A stretch of 64,000 bases of DNA from the NCBI GenBank assembly GCA_011037195.1, contig JAAEAF010000248.1:236009-300008 (forward strand). The letters run 5' to 3'. The notes under the pieces were generated by a model that worked only from the letters and a program-made list of their open reading frames with translations, did no database searches and was not told the origin of the DNA. This DNA is from Triatoma infestans (taxonomy: Eukaryota > Arthropoda > Insecta > Hemiptera > Reduviidae). Positions 1 through 11,340 of the stretch are shown here, piece by piece (position 1 is the stretch's first letter; each line of letters opens with the position of its first letter). The translations under genes were made by a program, and so were the position numbers.

Positions 1-983
1 AATTTTTTTACTTTCAATTTTTATTTTTTCCAGATTTTTTTTTTCTTTAATTTTTTTTTTTAACAAAATAAAAACCAAATGAGACAAGGGAAAGTTGACA
101 TTGAGCAAAAATGGAACCTAAAACAAAAACAAAACAAAAAACTTTTTTTTTTCTCAAATGTGTAACAAAACCTGCTTCAAAGATTAATTTGTAGAACATG
201 AGGTTATTTTTTATTCTGTCATTAATTGATTTTGCTTGGTTTTCGTTTATTTATTTTTAATTTATTATACCTTATATATGTATATTTTTTTATGAGAAAT
301 GTTACCTTTTTCTTGAAAAAAAAAAAAAAACTAAGAGAAAAGAAAAAAAAATTGTACATACACGGATGTAAAATGTGATTGTAAATATGTTTCATATGTA
401 ACACAACGAGTTAATAGTTGGAAATGTGATGATAAAGTTTCAAAATTATTTATTTGAAATGTAAAAAAAAAAAAAAAAGAAATGAAAAAAAAATGTATTG
501 TATTTCGTGCAGCCTTTCTTTTTAACAAACAAAATGGTATTGTTTTTATTTTAAATTTGTATAAAAAAAAGTACAAAAAAAAAAAGAAAAAAAAATGTTA
601 TTAATAATAAAAAAGCATATATGTATATATGTACAGTACTTTTAGTCTTTCAATATTTTTTAGTGATAGAACTGCCCACTTTTTCTCCATTTAACCGTAG
701 TAGTGTTTTTACAGATTATTCAAAGAGGAGATATATTGTTTTTTTTATGATATTATGGGGACATTTTTCATAGATAGGACAGGTAGAATATAAGAACCTT
801 ACCCAAATATATTCACTTTTCTTATTATGAAGGGTTTGCAGTCCCAACAAATTACATATCTCCATCTGTGGACATTGGTCGGTAGTTGGACTTAAAACAT
901 TAAAATAAATAATATTACTTTGTTTTATTTGTTCATGCCCCACTATTGTGGAAGGTAAAGAGATTGTTTTTTATTGATATATG
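1..983. other. AT-rich noncoding stretch
   Basis: Dominated by A and T homopolymers and TATG-type simple sequence. Short open frames here are lysine/phenylalanine-rich products of the homopolymers and resemble no protein I know. No RNA gene or splice-flanked exon was seen. Confidence 0.6.
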
Positions 984-2236
984 CGAGAGTCATTCAGTAA
1001 CTAACGAGACAAATCGCTTTAGCTCAGAAACTGTTTAATCATTACAATAGTTTCAGTGCGTTAAGTTGGCATCCTTGTACTTAGTTTCTCATCAGCTGTT
1101 CGAGTACTTGGTAAGTATAACCTCAAATGTATTCAGTTAACAATGACGAGTCCGCTCGAGCATTACACCTTGGAAGAACAGTGCTCAGTGATGCGATTTT
1201 TAGTCGGAGGTATCAAAGGTAATGAAATCCACGAAAGAATGTTGAATGTGTACGGGAATAATTGTTTGAACAATTCGAACGTTTACAAGTGGGTAGAACA
1301 GTTTAAAAGTGGTCGTGTAAGTGTCTGTTACAAGCAAGAAGTGGACGACCGGTTGAACTTGCAATTCCCTCCCTCGAATTTCGTATTAACGCGTTAACTC
1401 AGGGCAACCGGCATGTTATTGTTGAAATGATAGCTGAAGAAGTGCACGCGAGTGTTGGAACTGTCCATAACATTATTCAGAATAAGCTGCAGTAGATTGG
1501 TTCCAAGACAACTTGCGCACGTCCACAAAGAAACCAGGTTTCAAGTCAGTCAACAGTTGAAAGAACGATGTTTAATTGAAAAAGAATTTTTCAGCAGAAT
1601 TGTAACATGTAATGAAACGTGGGTACACCATTTTGAACCGGAGTCTAAAGCGTCAAAGCTGAGTGGAGCATACGGGTTCTCCTACTTGAAAGAAATTCAA
1701 GAACCAGCCGTTTCCAGGTAAAGACATGCTTACAGTATGCCGGGATTCGCAGGGGCCTCTTAATTGTGACTTCACGAAGATCAAGGAACCATCAACAGCC
1801 AGTATTACAGTGATATGCTCATAAACAATGTAAGGCCTGCCATTCGAACGAAACGTCATTGACTCTTGACTAAAGGCGTAATTTTACAGCACTATTAACA
1901 CAAGAAACACTTCAAAAAGTGGGGTGGGAGATCCTTCCACAACCCCCCCTACAGACCCAGCCTCGCCCCATCGGACTTCCATTTGTTTGGTCTCCTTAAA
2001 GAGGCTCTACGGGAAACATTTTCAATCCTGTGAAGAAGTTAAAAATCAGGTACAAAAGTGGCCTCGAGATCAACCTAAAGAAATTTATGCCAGAGGCATA
2101 CACAGATTTGAAGTACGATGGGCCAAGTGTATAAATGTAGCTGGGGACTAAGTTGAAAAGTAGCCAAAGTTTTGTATTGATTAAATAAATCGTTTTTGAG
2201 TTATAGCGATTTGTCTCGTTATTTGAATGACCCTCG
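984..2236 (+). mobile_element. Mariner-family DNA transposon, inactive
   Basis: Terminal inverted repeats are visible. The left end starts CGAGAGTCATTCAG at 984, and the right end, read on the opposite strand, starts CGAGGGTCATTCAA at 2236. Both continue into AACGAGACAAATCGCT. A TA follows the right end; the left duplicate is decayed to TG. The transposase reading begins at the ATG at 1143 with the mariner helix-turn-helix region (YKWVEQFKSGR at about residues 48-58), then breaks by frameshift and stop. The first catalytic Asp (normally DETWVHH) reads NETWVHH near 1613, the second (normally HDNARP) reads INNVRP near 1820, and the third, APSDFH at 1965-1982, survives in another frame. With two Asp-to-Asn changes plus frameshifts it cannot encode active transposase. 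Mariner assignment is firm; the subfamily is not resolved. Confidence 0.9.
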
Positions 2237-2269
2237 TATTTCCACATGAACAAATTCTATTAAAAGCAC

Positions 2270-2970
2270 TCTTAATCTGAAGGAAGAGAAAACAATCTGG
2301 GGAAAATAAAACGTTTTACATTCTCTTATTCCTAGTGAACCATTGTGAACGTGTCAATTTTTCGAAATTGAGTTTTCACCGGAAATATGTGTTTTGAGGT
2401 CCCCTTAGTACGCGAAGCAATTTTTTTTTTAGCGAATGGTATGTGTGAATAAATATCTCGTAAACTATATCGCAGTAAGCTCCAAGTTGGTATTCAGTTT
2501 TGGTACTACCACCACATGTTCTGAAGGTTTCAGGCAAAATCCATTAAGCGGAATGAAAGAATTTTTGACTGTCATTTACTCCAAAATGGCTCCAATGATT
2601 TTCGTTAATCTTCCTATACTATCTACATACATAAATACCACTTTTATTTGAAACATTTTCCTGGGAAAATTGATTTCCTCGAGGGTTTTGGGAGTGCGTA
2701 GAGGTAAACTTTGCTGTAAAGAACCATTTCACGTTTATACCATCTATATAATATTTAATATACATTAAACTATTGGTACAATTCCAAATTTGAAGAAATA
2801 GGTTAATCGGAAGAGATTTTTGGAATTGTCTCTTCTATAAGGTTTTTCTTTCAACTTGGAATGCTAACTACACATGTATACATAAACGTATCACTTTTAT
2901 TTGACACATTTTTACGGTTTCTGCGGAATTTGTGGTGAGTTAAATTTTATTTGAGTTCCTCAATGTTATC
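2270..2970 (+). repeat. Copy of modular noncoding repeat family
   Basis: Carries the phrases that define a repeat family found throughout the window: a gagttttcaccgga block followed by gttttgaggtcc (2350-2402), 'atggctccaatgattttc' (2585-2602), 'acttttatttgaaacat' (2640-2656) and 'aatcggaagag' (2804-2814). The order and orientation match the copy at 39030-40200. No coding capacity is evident. It lies immediately right of the mariner element and runs up to a SINE. Confidence 0.6.
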
Positions 2971-2997
2971 TTCTGGACTATAAGTAACGGCGGGGGG

Positions 2998-3285
2998 AGG
3001 GGGAATTAGCTAAGTGGTTAGCGCGTTGGACTCCCGTGCGGAGGTCCCGGGTTCGACTCCAGTGCTGCTTTAGATTTTTTTTCTTCCTAGGAGCCTGTAC
3101 GACTCACTGTTCGGTGATGGACAGTGTTGTCGGAGGAACACTGTTCGGAGGAGGCCAGCAGTGCACTGAGAAGAATCCAAGTGCGAAGTGCAGGAAGTGG
3201 TTCCAAAGCCACTGCAACCTAAAAGATTTCTTGTGGCACCCTCTAGGTGTCAGTGTTTACCTGTGGATAACTAAACCCAAATAAT
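2998..3285 (+). mobile_element. tRNA-derived SINE, family 1
   Basis: The head resembles a tRNA gene, with an A-box TTAGCTAAGTGG at 3006-3017 and a B-box GGTTCGACTCC at 3050-3060, the internal RNA polymerase III promoter elements. A family-specific body follows (cttcctaggagcctgtac, then gatggacagtgttgtc and 'ggaggccagcagtgcactgag'). The same head and body recur at 35951, 43655, 54065 and 60421, on both strands. The strong similarity across copies and the non-tRNA body argue against a functional tRNA gene. A 3' extension containing 'aacccaaataattgcacac' (3274 onward) recurs near 20770. Confidence 0.85.
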
Positions 3286-3289
3286 TGCA

Positions 3290-5590
3290 CATATCATCTA
3301 TGACTCAGCAGGTCCTTGTATATTGGGTAAGCGGTGGTTGAGTCAGTATATATGTATGTTAGACTTGGATATCAACAGGGATGCCAAGCTCCCTGAATTG
3401 AATAGTCTACTTCTGCCTACTAGGTCATGTTGTTGATCCAAAGACATTCTAAAATGTAGCCACTTCTAGACTAGTTAAACGCCCTAATGGAGCAGTCTTG
3501 GGCATTGACGAACAGACATTTCTATTTGATCTTTCAGGTTTCCGTGACCATCGTTATATACAGAACCCTTCAGATTTAACTTTCAAGCAGCAATTATCCT
3601 GAAGGAGCCTACTGAATAAAGGATAAACATCTTTTTGTACTTTATACCAAACAATGGACGCTAACTCATCACCAGGAGTTTCCTGGTTATATAATATGGA
3701 TCGAAGATTAGTTGTATAATGTATTCATGATTACACGCTTTTATAACAAGGCCTCCAGAATTAATTTTTTGAAATGCCACTTAATAATGATGCAGAAATT
3801 ATAAATGAACATCGTATTTTAAAAAAGTAAGATTCGCGACTCAACTGAATGTCAACAACAGCTGAAAGGAACATCTATTAATTTTTATAATTACTGCAGC
3901 TTCGCCATTTTAGATATGCAATAAAACATGGTGTTTTTGCGGGAATACATGCAATATATTTTCATTAATTTATTTGCAGTACAAAAACTGGAGTGCTTTT
4001 TTGTAAGGAGTCCCTTTTTGGTAGTCATTTATTGGCAACCCTAATAATCTTAGGTAATAATTTCACATACATTACCCTTTAGCGGGCAGAACTAGTCATT
4101 CTTCATGAATCTTGGCGTCCAGCCGGTATAAACATCTCACAATCTGAAGTGTTGGTAAATGTACTTAATGTATATTACTGGGATTCGCTTAACCACAGGC
4201 ACTCTAGTTCACCACCTCACTTCTTACTTACACATTCTACACTTTATAGGCACAAAGATTAGATAACTATTCTTATTTAAAAAAAGAAAAATAAAAGACA
4301 TACCGATTAAGATTTAGCAATACAAAGACCTTTGTTATGAAGTCTGCGTAGAACAAAACAACTTCTAGAAAGAGAGAGTAAAAATAATAGGAAAAATGCA
4401 AATAGCAATAAAACAGAAACTTGCCGAAAGTAAAACATTTAAATTAATTCTGATGTATGAAATACAACAAATTATATAATCGAAAACATATTAAACATAA
4501 ATTTTTCATTAATTTAATTCATTAATTAGGAATGGATTTTTTTAATACAGAGTATAAGTTGGCAACTATTAGAACTGCTTAGTAGAAAAAATCTTTACTT
4601 CTCTGTAAGATTTCTTTTATCAAGGATTTGGATTCTGAGATCTGTAAAAGCAGAACAGACATTTTGAAAAAGGCCAGTTTCTTCCCTTTCCGTCTCCACC
4701 ATTACTTACCTATATACACAGGCACAGGTAATGATCTTTTATATCGCAATGTATATAATAACTTAATGCCACTCACTCTACACAACATGTTTATGAAAAA
4801 CCCGGCAGAAGATTAGCTGGTTAGCGCTAGAACATTATGTGGCTGGTGATTATTGCAATAAATGTCTATGTATTAAAAAAAATTTGATATGTAGAATTTT
4901 TATTTTTTTTTACATCAATAAATTACCTCTAGCTTTCTGGAATAGAAACTATCAGCAATGATGACTGAGAATCAGCAAAGATATTTATGTACAGTAGCTA
5001 TTTAGTGATGTTTTCCTAATATTTATGTTCCCAAACACTTCTGTTACAACTAAAATGATCTCTATAACTAACTGCATTTTGGCAACAAAACGCTGCTTTC
5101 ACTTTTTAAATTAAATAAAAGAAAGATTTACACAAAATCCATTTATTCACACAAAACAAATTTGACCCTAAACAATCATTTTTTAAAACAATTATTGTTG
5201 GAAATTTAATTTGCGGGCGTCTGTCTCTGTATTAATTATTATCTAAAGTCTATTTGAATTTTGGCAGTCCATTTTGCATGTACAAGTGAAGACGCGTTGC
5301 AGATTACTGTTCTCGGGACTTCTCTGTTTCATCTTCTTTTTTTTTTTTTTTTTTTTAGGACTAATCAACTTGACTAAACGCCCGCCTTAAGAACACATAA
5401 GAACAAAACAGCAACCGTATTGCGTCACCCAATGCCACTTTAAACAACGGCTAAGGTTTTAACCCGAATGCCCAATGTAGACATAATGTCAGATAATTCT
5501 AAAAGAAAGTTAACAGACATAAAAACTCTCTCTTATATATCTCTCTCCTAAAAGTCAGCAAGGATAATTCAATTATTAAAACAGTTCATT
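3290..5590. other. Noncoding, AT-rich; eIF4E 3' flank
   Basis: No exon, RNA gene or complete repeat is recognised. 3290-3440 shares phrases with 20760-20890 (aacccaaataattgcac, then 'gatgccaag...cctgaattg'), so it is probably repeat-derived. A T-tract of about 20 lies at 5337-5357. The right-hand part lies 3' of the eIF4E stop (minus strand) and probably includes its 3' UTR; the polyadenylation site cannot be fixed. Confidence 0.5.
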
Positions 5591-5631
5591 CTACTCTATT
5601 AACGAAAGCGAAGGAGAAAAAAACCTTTCGC

Positions 5632-5755
5632 TCAAACATAATATGTGTTCAGCTTGTTCAATTGTTCGGTCGGTTTCTTTTCCTGACAGTCCTTGTGAAT
5701 TTGGAAATGGATCACTTGTGAAGGGGCAATGCCCATCAGCTCTTTCACTTTCATT
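5632..5755 (-). CDS. eIF4E, terminal coding exon
   Basis: This is the last coding exon of the cap-binding translation initiation factor eIF4E. It starts after a ttctttcag acceptor (5764-5756) with a single A that completes a Gly codon begun in the previous exon. It then encodes 40 residues from MKVKELMGIAPSQVIHF to NTYYV and a TGA stop at 5634-5632. This corresponds to the C-terminal helix and final strands of the eIF4E fold (compare the family's KLKERLGL..VIGYQSH region), where the cap phosphates and second base are contacted. The other frame of the same bases is also open for 54 codons to a stop at 5593-5591, and would be used if an upstream alternative donor were chosen (see Findings). The family call rests on alignment by eye across all four exons. 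Confidence 0.85.
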
Positions 5756-6171
5756 CTGAAAGAATTCATATTTTAAACTTAGTTTTAAAGAAAAAAAAGA
5801 GATTATCATTCTTTGGTGCATCATGGAGGTAGGATATAGATTTCAAATTAACTCTCGGTTTGAAATAATGGATAATTTTTTTTTATTTAGTTTCTTTCAG
5901 GCTGCAGTATAAACAAATTGGAAAAGCAATGATTGTATTAATAAATCTTATTTCTGGTTTTAATGATTTTTTTTTTTTTTGTGTGTGTTCTATATAACCT
6001 ATTTCCTTATATTGCAAGACTCTTATTATGTTTAACACAATATAGTAGGCAGGCACTTCATACTAGCTTATCACGAACATGACAGATTGTAATAAATACC
6101 GAACATCTGTGCATCGAAATCAGACTTAAATAATATTTAATTAAATAAAACAAGAACTTCATCTATCTGAC

Positions 6172-6308
6172 CCTATTCTTACAACAGTAGATCGGTCTTC
6201 AGTATTGGTCCACAGTCCAATCTTGTTTTGCTTAGTCCTTATATTGATGGTGGCCCCGTTAATCTTATCGTTGAGCCCATGAAAACACTCACCAATGAGA
6301 CACATAGC
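6172..6308 (-). CDS. eIF4E, penultimate exon
   Basis: The exon follows a gttttag acceptor (AG at 6310-6309) and starts in phase 0 with AMCLIGECFHGLNDKINGAT, matching the family's CLIGE.F...I.GAVVNIR core. It continues INIRTKQNKIGLWT and ends VVRIG. Trp in GLWT corresponds to the conserved Trp of the 'KI.IWT' strand. The donor that keeps the family frame is GG|GTCAGA (GT at 6171-6170), a weak consensus. A stronger GTAAGA site sits 11 nt upstream (GT at 6182-6181). Using the weak donor joins GG to the A of the next exon and gives Gly, in line with RIG.K.KE in relatives. Introns flanking this exon are about 839 nt (upstream) and 416 nt (downstream). Confidence 0.85.
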
Positions 6309-7147
6309 CTAAAACAGACAAAAAAAAAGTGAAGTAATAAAATTTAATGTATACAAGTAAATGCATAAGCTTTATGTACCGCCTTGTAAACAGGCAAGAG
6401 TTTAACTTTTTGATTCTTCATGTTACATTCATAAGCCTTCATATTAATATTTTTGTGAATGTTAGTCCGAAATAAACAAACATTATTAACCAAATTTGAA
6501 CAATTTCAAAACAAATTTCGTCATATTAAAAATATTATAATTATTGCACAAAGTTTTGAAACTATTTACTAAGGTTCTTTCACACTGAGATTACATATTT
6601 TTTAAAGTCCTAAACTGACCAATCTTTAGGGTTTCAAAATATTGTGGTTATGATCTTATACAATTCTTAATTTCTGTGCAAACTTCCTTAGTTGTAATCC
6701 CGTTGTATTCTGGAATATTTACCTATGTTTGGATCATTCCAAGTTAAGGTGGAAAAACTTGACTCGAATTAGGAAATAAATATAATAAGGAAAATATTAT
6801 CATGTTCATTATATTGTATAAAATACTTTTTTCAACAAAATAAAATTCTGAAATAAAGTCTAAATGAATTCTCTGAAAAAATGTATATAATTAAATGTAT
6901 ATAGAATTCAATTAGGGTGAAGTGTATTCCTATATAGATGGCAAAAAAGTTTACTACTTTAATAAGTTCATGGTTAAGTAAGAGGGATATAAAGTGATAA
7001 TTTTAATTGTACTTAAGACCTTGTTCAGAATTGTGAAGTTAACCTGGTAATTCCATTTTTCGAATAATAAGTCTGTTCTTTATTTACAAAATTTGATTTA
7101 ATTGTCAAAAAACCACAACATAAAATTTATAGAGTTGAAATACTCAC

Positions 7148-7325
7148 GATCTCTAGCCAATAATGGTCCAATTTGGCATGAGTGATTCTCTTCTCCAAAT
7201 TTATTATCCATCTGCCTCCGTCTTTATTTGCCTTATCTTCCCACATTGGAGTTATGCCCTTTTTAAAAAGAGAATAATCACAGCCGGGTTTTAGCTCGCT
7301 CGCACGTTTTATGTGGTGGAACAAA
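7148..7325 (-). CDS. eIF4E, central exon with cap-binding Trp-Glu
   Basis: It encodes LFHHIKRASELKPGCDYSLF, then KKGITPMWEDKANKDGGRW and INLEKRITHAKLDHYWLEI. The PMWED motif contains the Trp and Glu that sandwich and hydrogen-bond the m7G cap in the eIF4E family (human Trp102-Glu103), and GGRW is also family-defining. The HYWLE segment matches the helix that forms part of the eIF4G/4E-BP docking face. Acceptor ttgcag (AG at 7327-7326) is preceded by a phase-2 junction giving Cys; donor ATC|GTGAGT is strong. All key residues are intact, so this is a live class I eIF4E exon rather than a retrocopy. Confidence 0.92.
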
Positions 7326-7855
7326 CTGCAATAATAGATCAAATATAAGAAGAATAATATTAATCATAAATAATTCTAATGATTTAATTCATCTTATCTT
7401 TAATTCCTTTTAATTATGCAAATGGACCATGTAAATGTAATCCAATATTTTCTGTGTGAACTTGGATTATTTTGAAAGATTAACAAAAATAATTTATTTT
7501 GAAATATAGAAGGGCCCTAGTGTCACTTTGTTTGTTTTCATAAAAAAGTATTTTTTAAAGAATTCAGTCAAACGAAAAATATGATCATAAATTTTGTAAA
7601 TCAATAGCCCCGGTTCCTCTTTTTTCCTATAATAAAATTGATTAGGACAACATATCTTTTTTACGAATTAAATTAATAGTTTAAAAAAGATAATTGCAGA
7701 AGTGAAGGAAGCATATTCTGTAAATGAAAGTTTGAAGCCTTCAAATAATTTATTTACTTATGGTGGGAGGTTATATTACATGCCAAGAATGAAATCATAC
7801 GAATAAATTTTGATAGAGTGGGAAGTATCTTAAATAAATAAGTTAAGCTGTATAC

Positions 7856-8013
7856 CACCAAAAATCTTCAACTGTTCCGAACGATCCGACTTCCATTAGG
7901 CAATCCTCCCAATTTTTTGTTCGGTTGGAGTCTAAGTACCACAATGTCCATGTGTGTTCCAAAGGGTGTTTGAATTGGTAGTTATCTGGGTAACTGAACA
8001 ATTCCATCAGATG
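7856..8013 (-). CDS. eIF4E, exon with first cap-stacking Trp
   Basis: It encodes YPDNYQFKHPLEHTWTLWYL, then DSNRTKNWEDCLMEVGSFGT and VEDFW. KHPL..TW.LW, the Trp in KNWEDCL (equivalent to human Trp56, the other cap-stacking residue) and VEDFW (human Trp73, needed for eIF4G binding) are all present. The donor is TGGTG|GTATAC (GT at 7855-7854). Two acceptors are possible: gatgtttcag, giving a start at 8013, or attgttcag, giving a start at 7993; I show the longer. The N-terminal exon with the initiator Met was not identified; it is poorly conserved in this family and may lie far upstream, beyond the LINE remnants at 9-11 kb. From here to the stop the four exons encode about 198 residues. Confidence 0.85.
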
Positions 8014-9005
8014 CTGAAACATCAGTGAGCAGTTTATACGAAAGCCAGTTAAATGATACCAAAAATAAAGGACATCTAATGATATAAAATACAAATAAGA
8101 CGAACCTTTGATTTTAATACTATAATATTTTAAAACCAGGAGAAATAAATACCAGTGCTTCCGAAAAAGCGATCGTATTTTATCTGTCGAGGGTGAATAT
8201 ATCAGTTCAGCGAGCATTAAAATCCCCATATGATTTCAGCCTCGAAATATTTATGTATCATACTATATTATAAAAAAACTAATTAACTACTAAAGATGAA
8301 GTACATTTCAAGTCCTTGATAAGTAAAGCCACTGTGATATCGCCACTTATTCAAGAAAACAGAAAATTAAAAATAAAAATTCAACGCACATATGTGAGAA
8401 TTTTAGAGTAAACAAAAATGCTGAGATCAATGGTTTAAAGTCCTTCCTATAAACATTATATCATTAGAAACTTGTTCATTTTATTTTATCTTTATTTGCA
8501 CTGAAATTACAAAAATAAATATTTATTTCTTTAATGCTTATTTTTGTTGGATTTGCTGGGTCAGGATTGTTTCTGGTCTTGATGATTATTATCTTTGACG
8601 TTTGTCGTCCAAGGATTGCAAAATAAATAATTCTCTCTGAAATGATAATTTATTTTTGTTGGCGTCAATAATAGTTGATAATCATTCATTCCGGTTGCGT
8701 AATTCAAATAAATCGTTTAGATTATTTAGATATAGAGGGTGAAGGCTTAATCAAGGCCAACAAATGGATTTTAAATAGCACTAAACATTGGGCAGCTAGA
8801 TGGGATTGACATTTCAGATGCATCAAGCGTAAGAAAAAAAAATTAATTAGATAGCCATCCAATATAGCATTTGTGACCATTAAAGCGATTCAACTGGTTT
8901 TATTGACTTTGATATTGTAACGAATTTTCATTCTATACACATAAAATTTATTTATTCAATCCTTCGTAATGTTGCCTCTGAAGCAGTTTTGTTCCAAAAT
9001 TAGGA
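8014..9005. other. eIF4E upstream intron / noncoding
   Basis: AT-rich sequence with no further eIF4E exon visible on the minus strand. A frame stays open on the minus strand from 8229 into the exon at 8013, but residues upstream of the acceptor do not resemble eIF4E, so I treat it as intron. Nothing else is recognised. Confidence 0.45.
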
Positions 9006-9009
9006 CAAC

Positions 9010-9790
9010 CTAATGTGAATGTTTAAATGGGTGTCCAAGCAAAAATTGCGGTCAGGGAACGTTCTTTTTCTTTGGGAGTATTGCACTGCGACCTTGAAAC
9101 TCTATTGTCTTACCTTATGTGTACCAGGTTGAGGATACTCTTAGCCTAAAGCACCCCATCCAGTTCTTACTCTAAGAATTTTCATGGTCTGGAATATTTC
9201 CTCCCTTGAGGGTAGTTCTAGGGAAGATAAGTCCTCTTCCAAAACCCAGTAGTTTCCCAGGTACTAAACCATCTCTGCGTGATAGCGTCACCCATCTGGA
9301 GGTATATTGGAATCTCCTTCATCTCACAGAACTGCAGTCGCTAAAGGCGTTCTTCTAGACCCATAACTTCAGGTATCTCTGAGCCTACAATACAATGTTG
9401 CATAAGCAGACTGTTTTGTTCAGACTATGCACGCTTCAGATCTCTTCCAGTCTGTCTAGTTTTCATCTACATAGCGTTCTCTAGAGCAGTACTCTCTTAG
9501 CTTCTTCTTTATGTATGAGCTCTTCTTGAAACTGGTCGTTTATCCCGAAAAATGATTACGGACCCCTGAAGGAAATTGGTGCTCTTTCCTTGTCACTCTG
9601 ATAGGGCAGCATTGCCGTCATAAAAGCAAGCTAAGCTTTGCATCTTTTCACCCTGCTCGTCCACGCCACCGCATCGTAGAGCCGATGATCATAGATCTCA
9701 CCATCATAATATACACCTATATGCTGTTTTAGAAGGGCATCTCCAAATTTTGCATACTATGACTCGTTGTAGTACACCAAGAGAGTGCGA
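9010..9790 (-). mobile_element. Degenerate 3' end of an RNase H-bearing LINE
   Basis: Read on the minus strand, phrases equivalent to LQFCEMKEIPIYLQMGDAI (about 9340-9280) and EEIF..MKILRVRTGWGAL (about 9210-9140) match the C-terminal zinc-knuckle and tail region of the better-preserved LINE at 10007-11340 (CRFCGETEETPIHLLTDCDA). Frameshifts are numerous. The end nearest 9070 shares the 'gcaatgcgacc/gcgacc' type 3' terminus with other copies. It is an old fragment; the 5' boundary is vague. Confidence 0.55.
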
Positions 9791-10006
9791 GTGGGTGACA
9801 GTTCTTTGACATGTTCATTTTTTGGAGTTTATAATCAAGAGTAGCGACTAGGAATTAACCTCTTTCTTCCACTCCATATCAATCTTAAAAAAAAGAACAA
9901 TCTTTGGTATAGTAATAACTGGTTAGTAAACAATCTTGCTACGAGGGCAGATTTCTCGTTAATATATCGAAAGCTTATCTGGGGTACACATTGATGCCGG
10001 TACAAT

Positions 10007-11340
10007 TTTTTTTTTTTTTGAGGGTTCTGTACCGCGACCATTTTTGATCTATTGTACCCCCTCTGGTGCCTAAGATGAGCTAGCTCATCTATAGCACCCT
10101 CTCCAGGTTTAGCTCCCTAAGGAATCCCATAATCCTGGAAGGTTCTAGGGTAGGTATATCTTCCTCCCCTATCTGGTAACAACCCCAGACTGCTGAATCT
10201 TCTTTGAATGACGGCATCACAGTCCGTGAGGAGATGTATCGGAGTTTCCTCCGTTTCTCCACAGAATCTGCATGTGCCGTCATCTACTAGGCCAAGCTTC
10301 CTCAGGTGCCCCTGAGCTCAAGATGCCCCGTAAGGAATCCCGTAAGAATACGGATCCTATTCTTACTCATGATGAAGGCTTTCGACCTTTCCTGGTTATA
10401 GCCACCCAGACAGACCTTGGCCTGCCTCAGTCCCGGGATGGTGTTCCAGAGACGAGCTCTTTCAGCCACCTCCTCCTTCTTAATTTCCTCTAGAAATACT
10501 TGGTCACTGACTCCACAAAAGGGCTCTGGCCCAATAAGAGGAGATACAGCGCCTTCTTTTGCCAGGGCGTCGGCTGCCTCATTACCTTCCACGCCGACAT
10601 GTCCCGGCACCCAATGTAGGGTAACCTTATTACTCCTGCCTAGGTCATTAAGCTTGCCTAGGCATTCCCATACCATTTTAGAACTGATTACATAAGAGCT
10701 CAGTGCTTTAATGGCCGCCTGGCTGTCGGATAGGATAACTATCTCCTGATTCCGATATCCTCGATCAAGGTTCAACTGAACGCACCTTCCAATAGCGTAG
10801 ATTTCCGCCTGGAAGATGCTAGGAAACCTACCCATGGGTTCTGAGTGTTTGATTCTAGGCCCAAACACCCCTGCCCCGGTTCCTTCGAGGGTCTTAGACC
10901 CATCTGTATACCACTTAATGGCATGCTTGCTAATGCTGTCCAGGGCGGATCCATCGCTCCACTCTCCTTTCGTACTTAGCTTCGTAGAAAAATTCCTAAC
11001 GAAGCTATATTTCTTAGTCATACTATCTCTAGGAAAGCCCCAGGGGAGGGAGCCAACAGAAGGAATCATTCGCCTCCCAATGCCCTCCCTAGAGATTCTG
11101 AGGAGGGCTCCCTTCGCCACTCGTTCCACCACTAGGTGGAGCGGTGTGAGATTGAGAATAACCTCAACCCTAACGGTACAATTATTGAGGTCATATTTTT
11201 GTTTAGGTGAGATAAGGGTCTCCCCCCTTCCCTTCAGAAACTGCAGAGAGTTGGTGTGCAACCTTGGGGGCTTAGCGTATCCACAGGCAACACTATCTCA
11301 CCACCGCACTGTCACTTGTTAATTACATTCTGTGTACAAA
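10007..11340 (-). mobile_element. 5'-truncated LINE with RNase H domain
   Basis: An open frame at 11261-10302 encodes a C-terminal RNase H domain: YTDGS (first catalytic Asp), then EIYAIGRCVQ (Glu), LSDSQAAIKAL (Asp) and LHWVPGHVGVEGNEAADALA (final Asp-containing motif). This is followed in a shifted frame (about 10283-10200) by a CX2C...HLLTDC zinc-knuckle and a tail. This layout is typical of the RNase H-bearing LINE clades (I, R1, Loa and relatives). The element ends in an A-tract of about 13 (T-tract on the plus strand at 10007-10019). Reverse transcriptase and endonuclease parts are missing, as expected for 5' truncation. It lies 5' of eIF4E on its minus strand, possibly in its first intron. 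Confidence 0.85.

Noticed and set aside
3000..3072. tRNA gene candidates (also at 36010-36085, 36800-36880, 43665-43735, 60570-60640)
   Set aside because: The A and B boxes are present, but shared non-tRNA bodies follow and acceptor stems do not close; these are SINE heads.
5594..5755. Open frame NESERADGHC... as the eIF4E C-terminus
   Set aside because: The other frame of the same exon matches the eIF4E family closely; kept only as a possible alternative product in Findings.
10816..11322. 168-codon plus-strand open frame
   Set aside because: It is the antisense shadow of the RNase H LINE frame on the minus strand.
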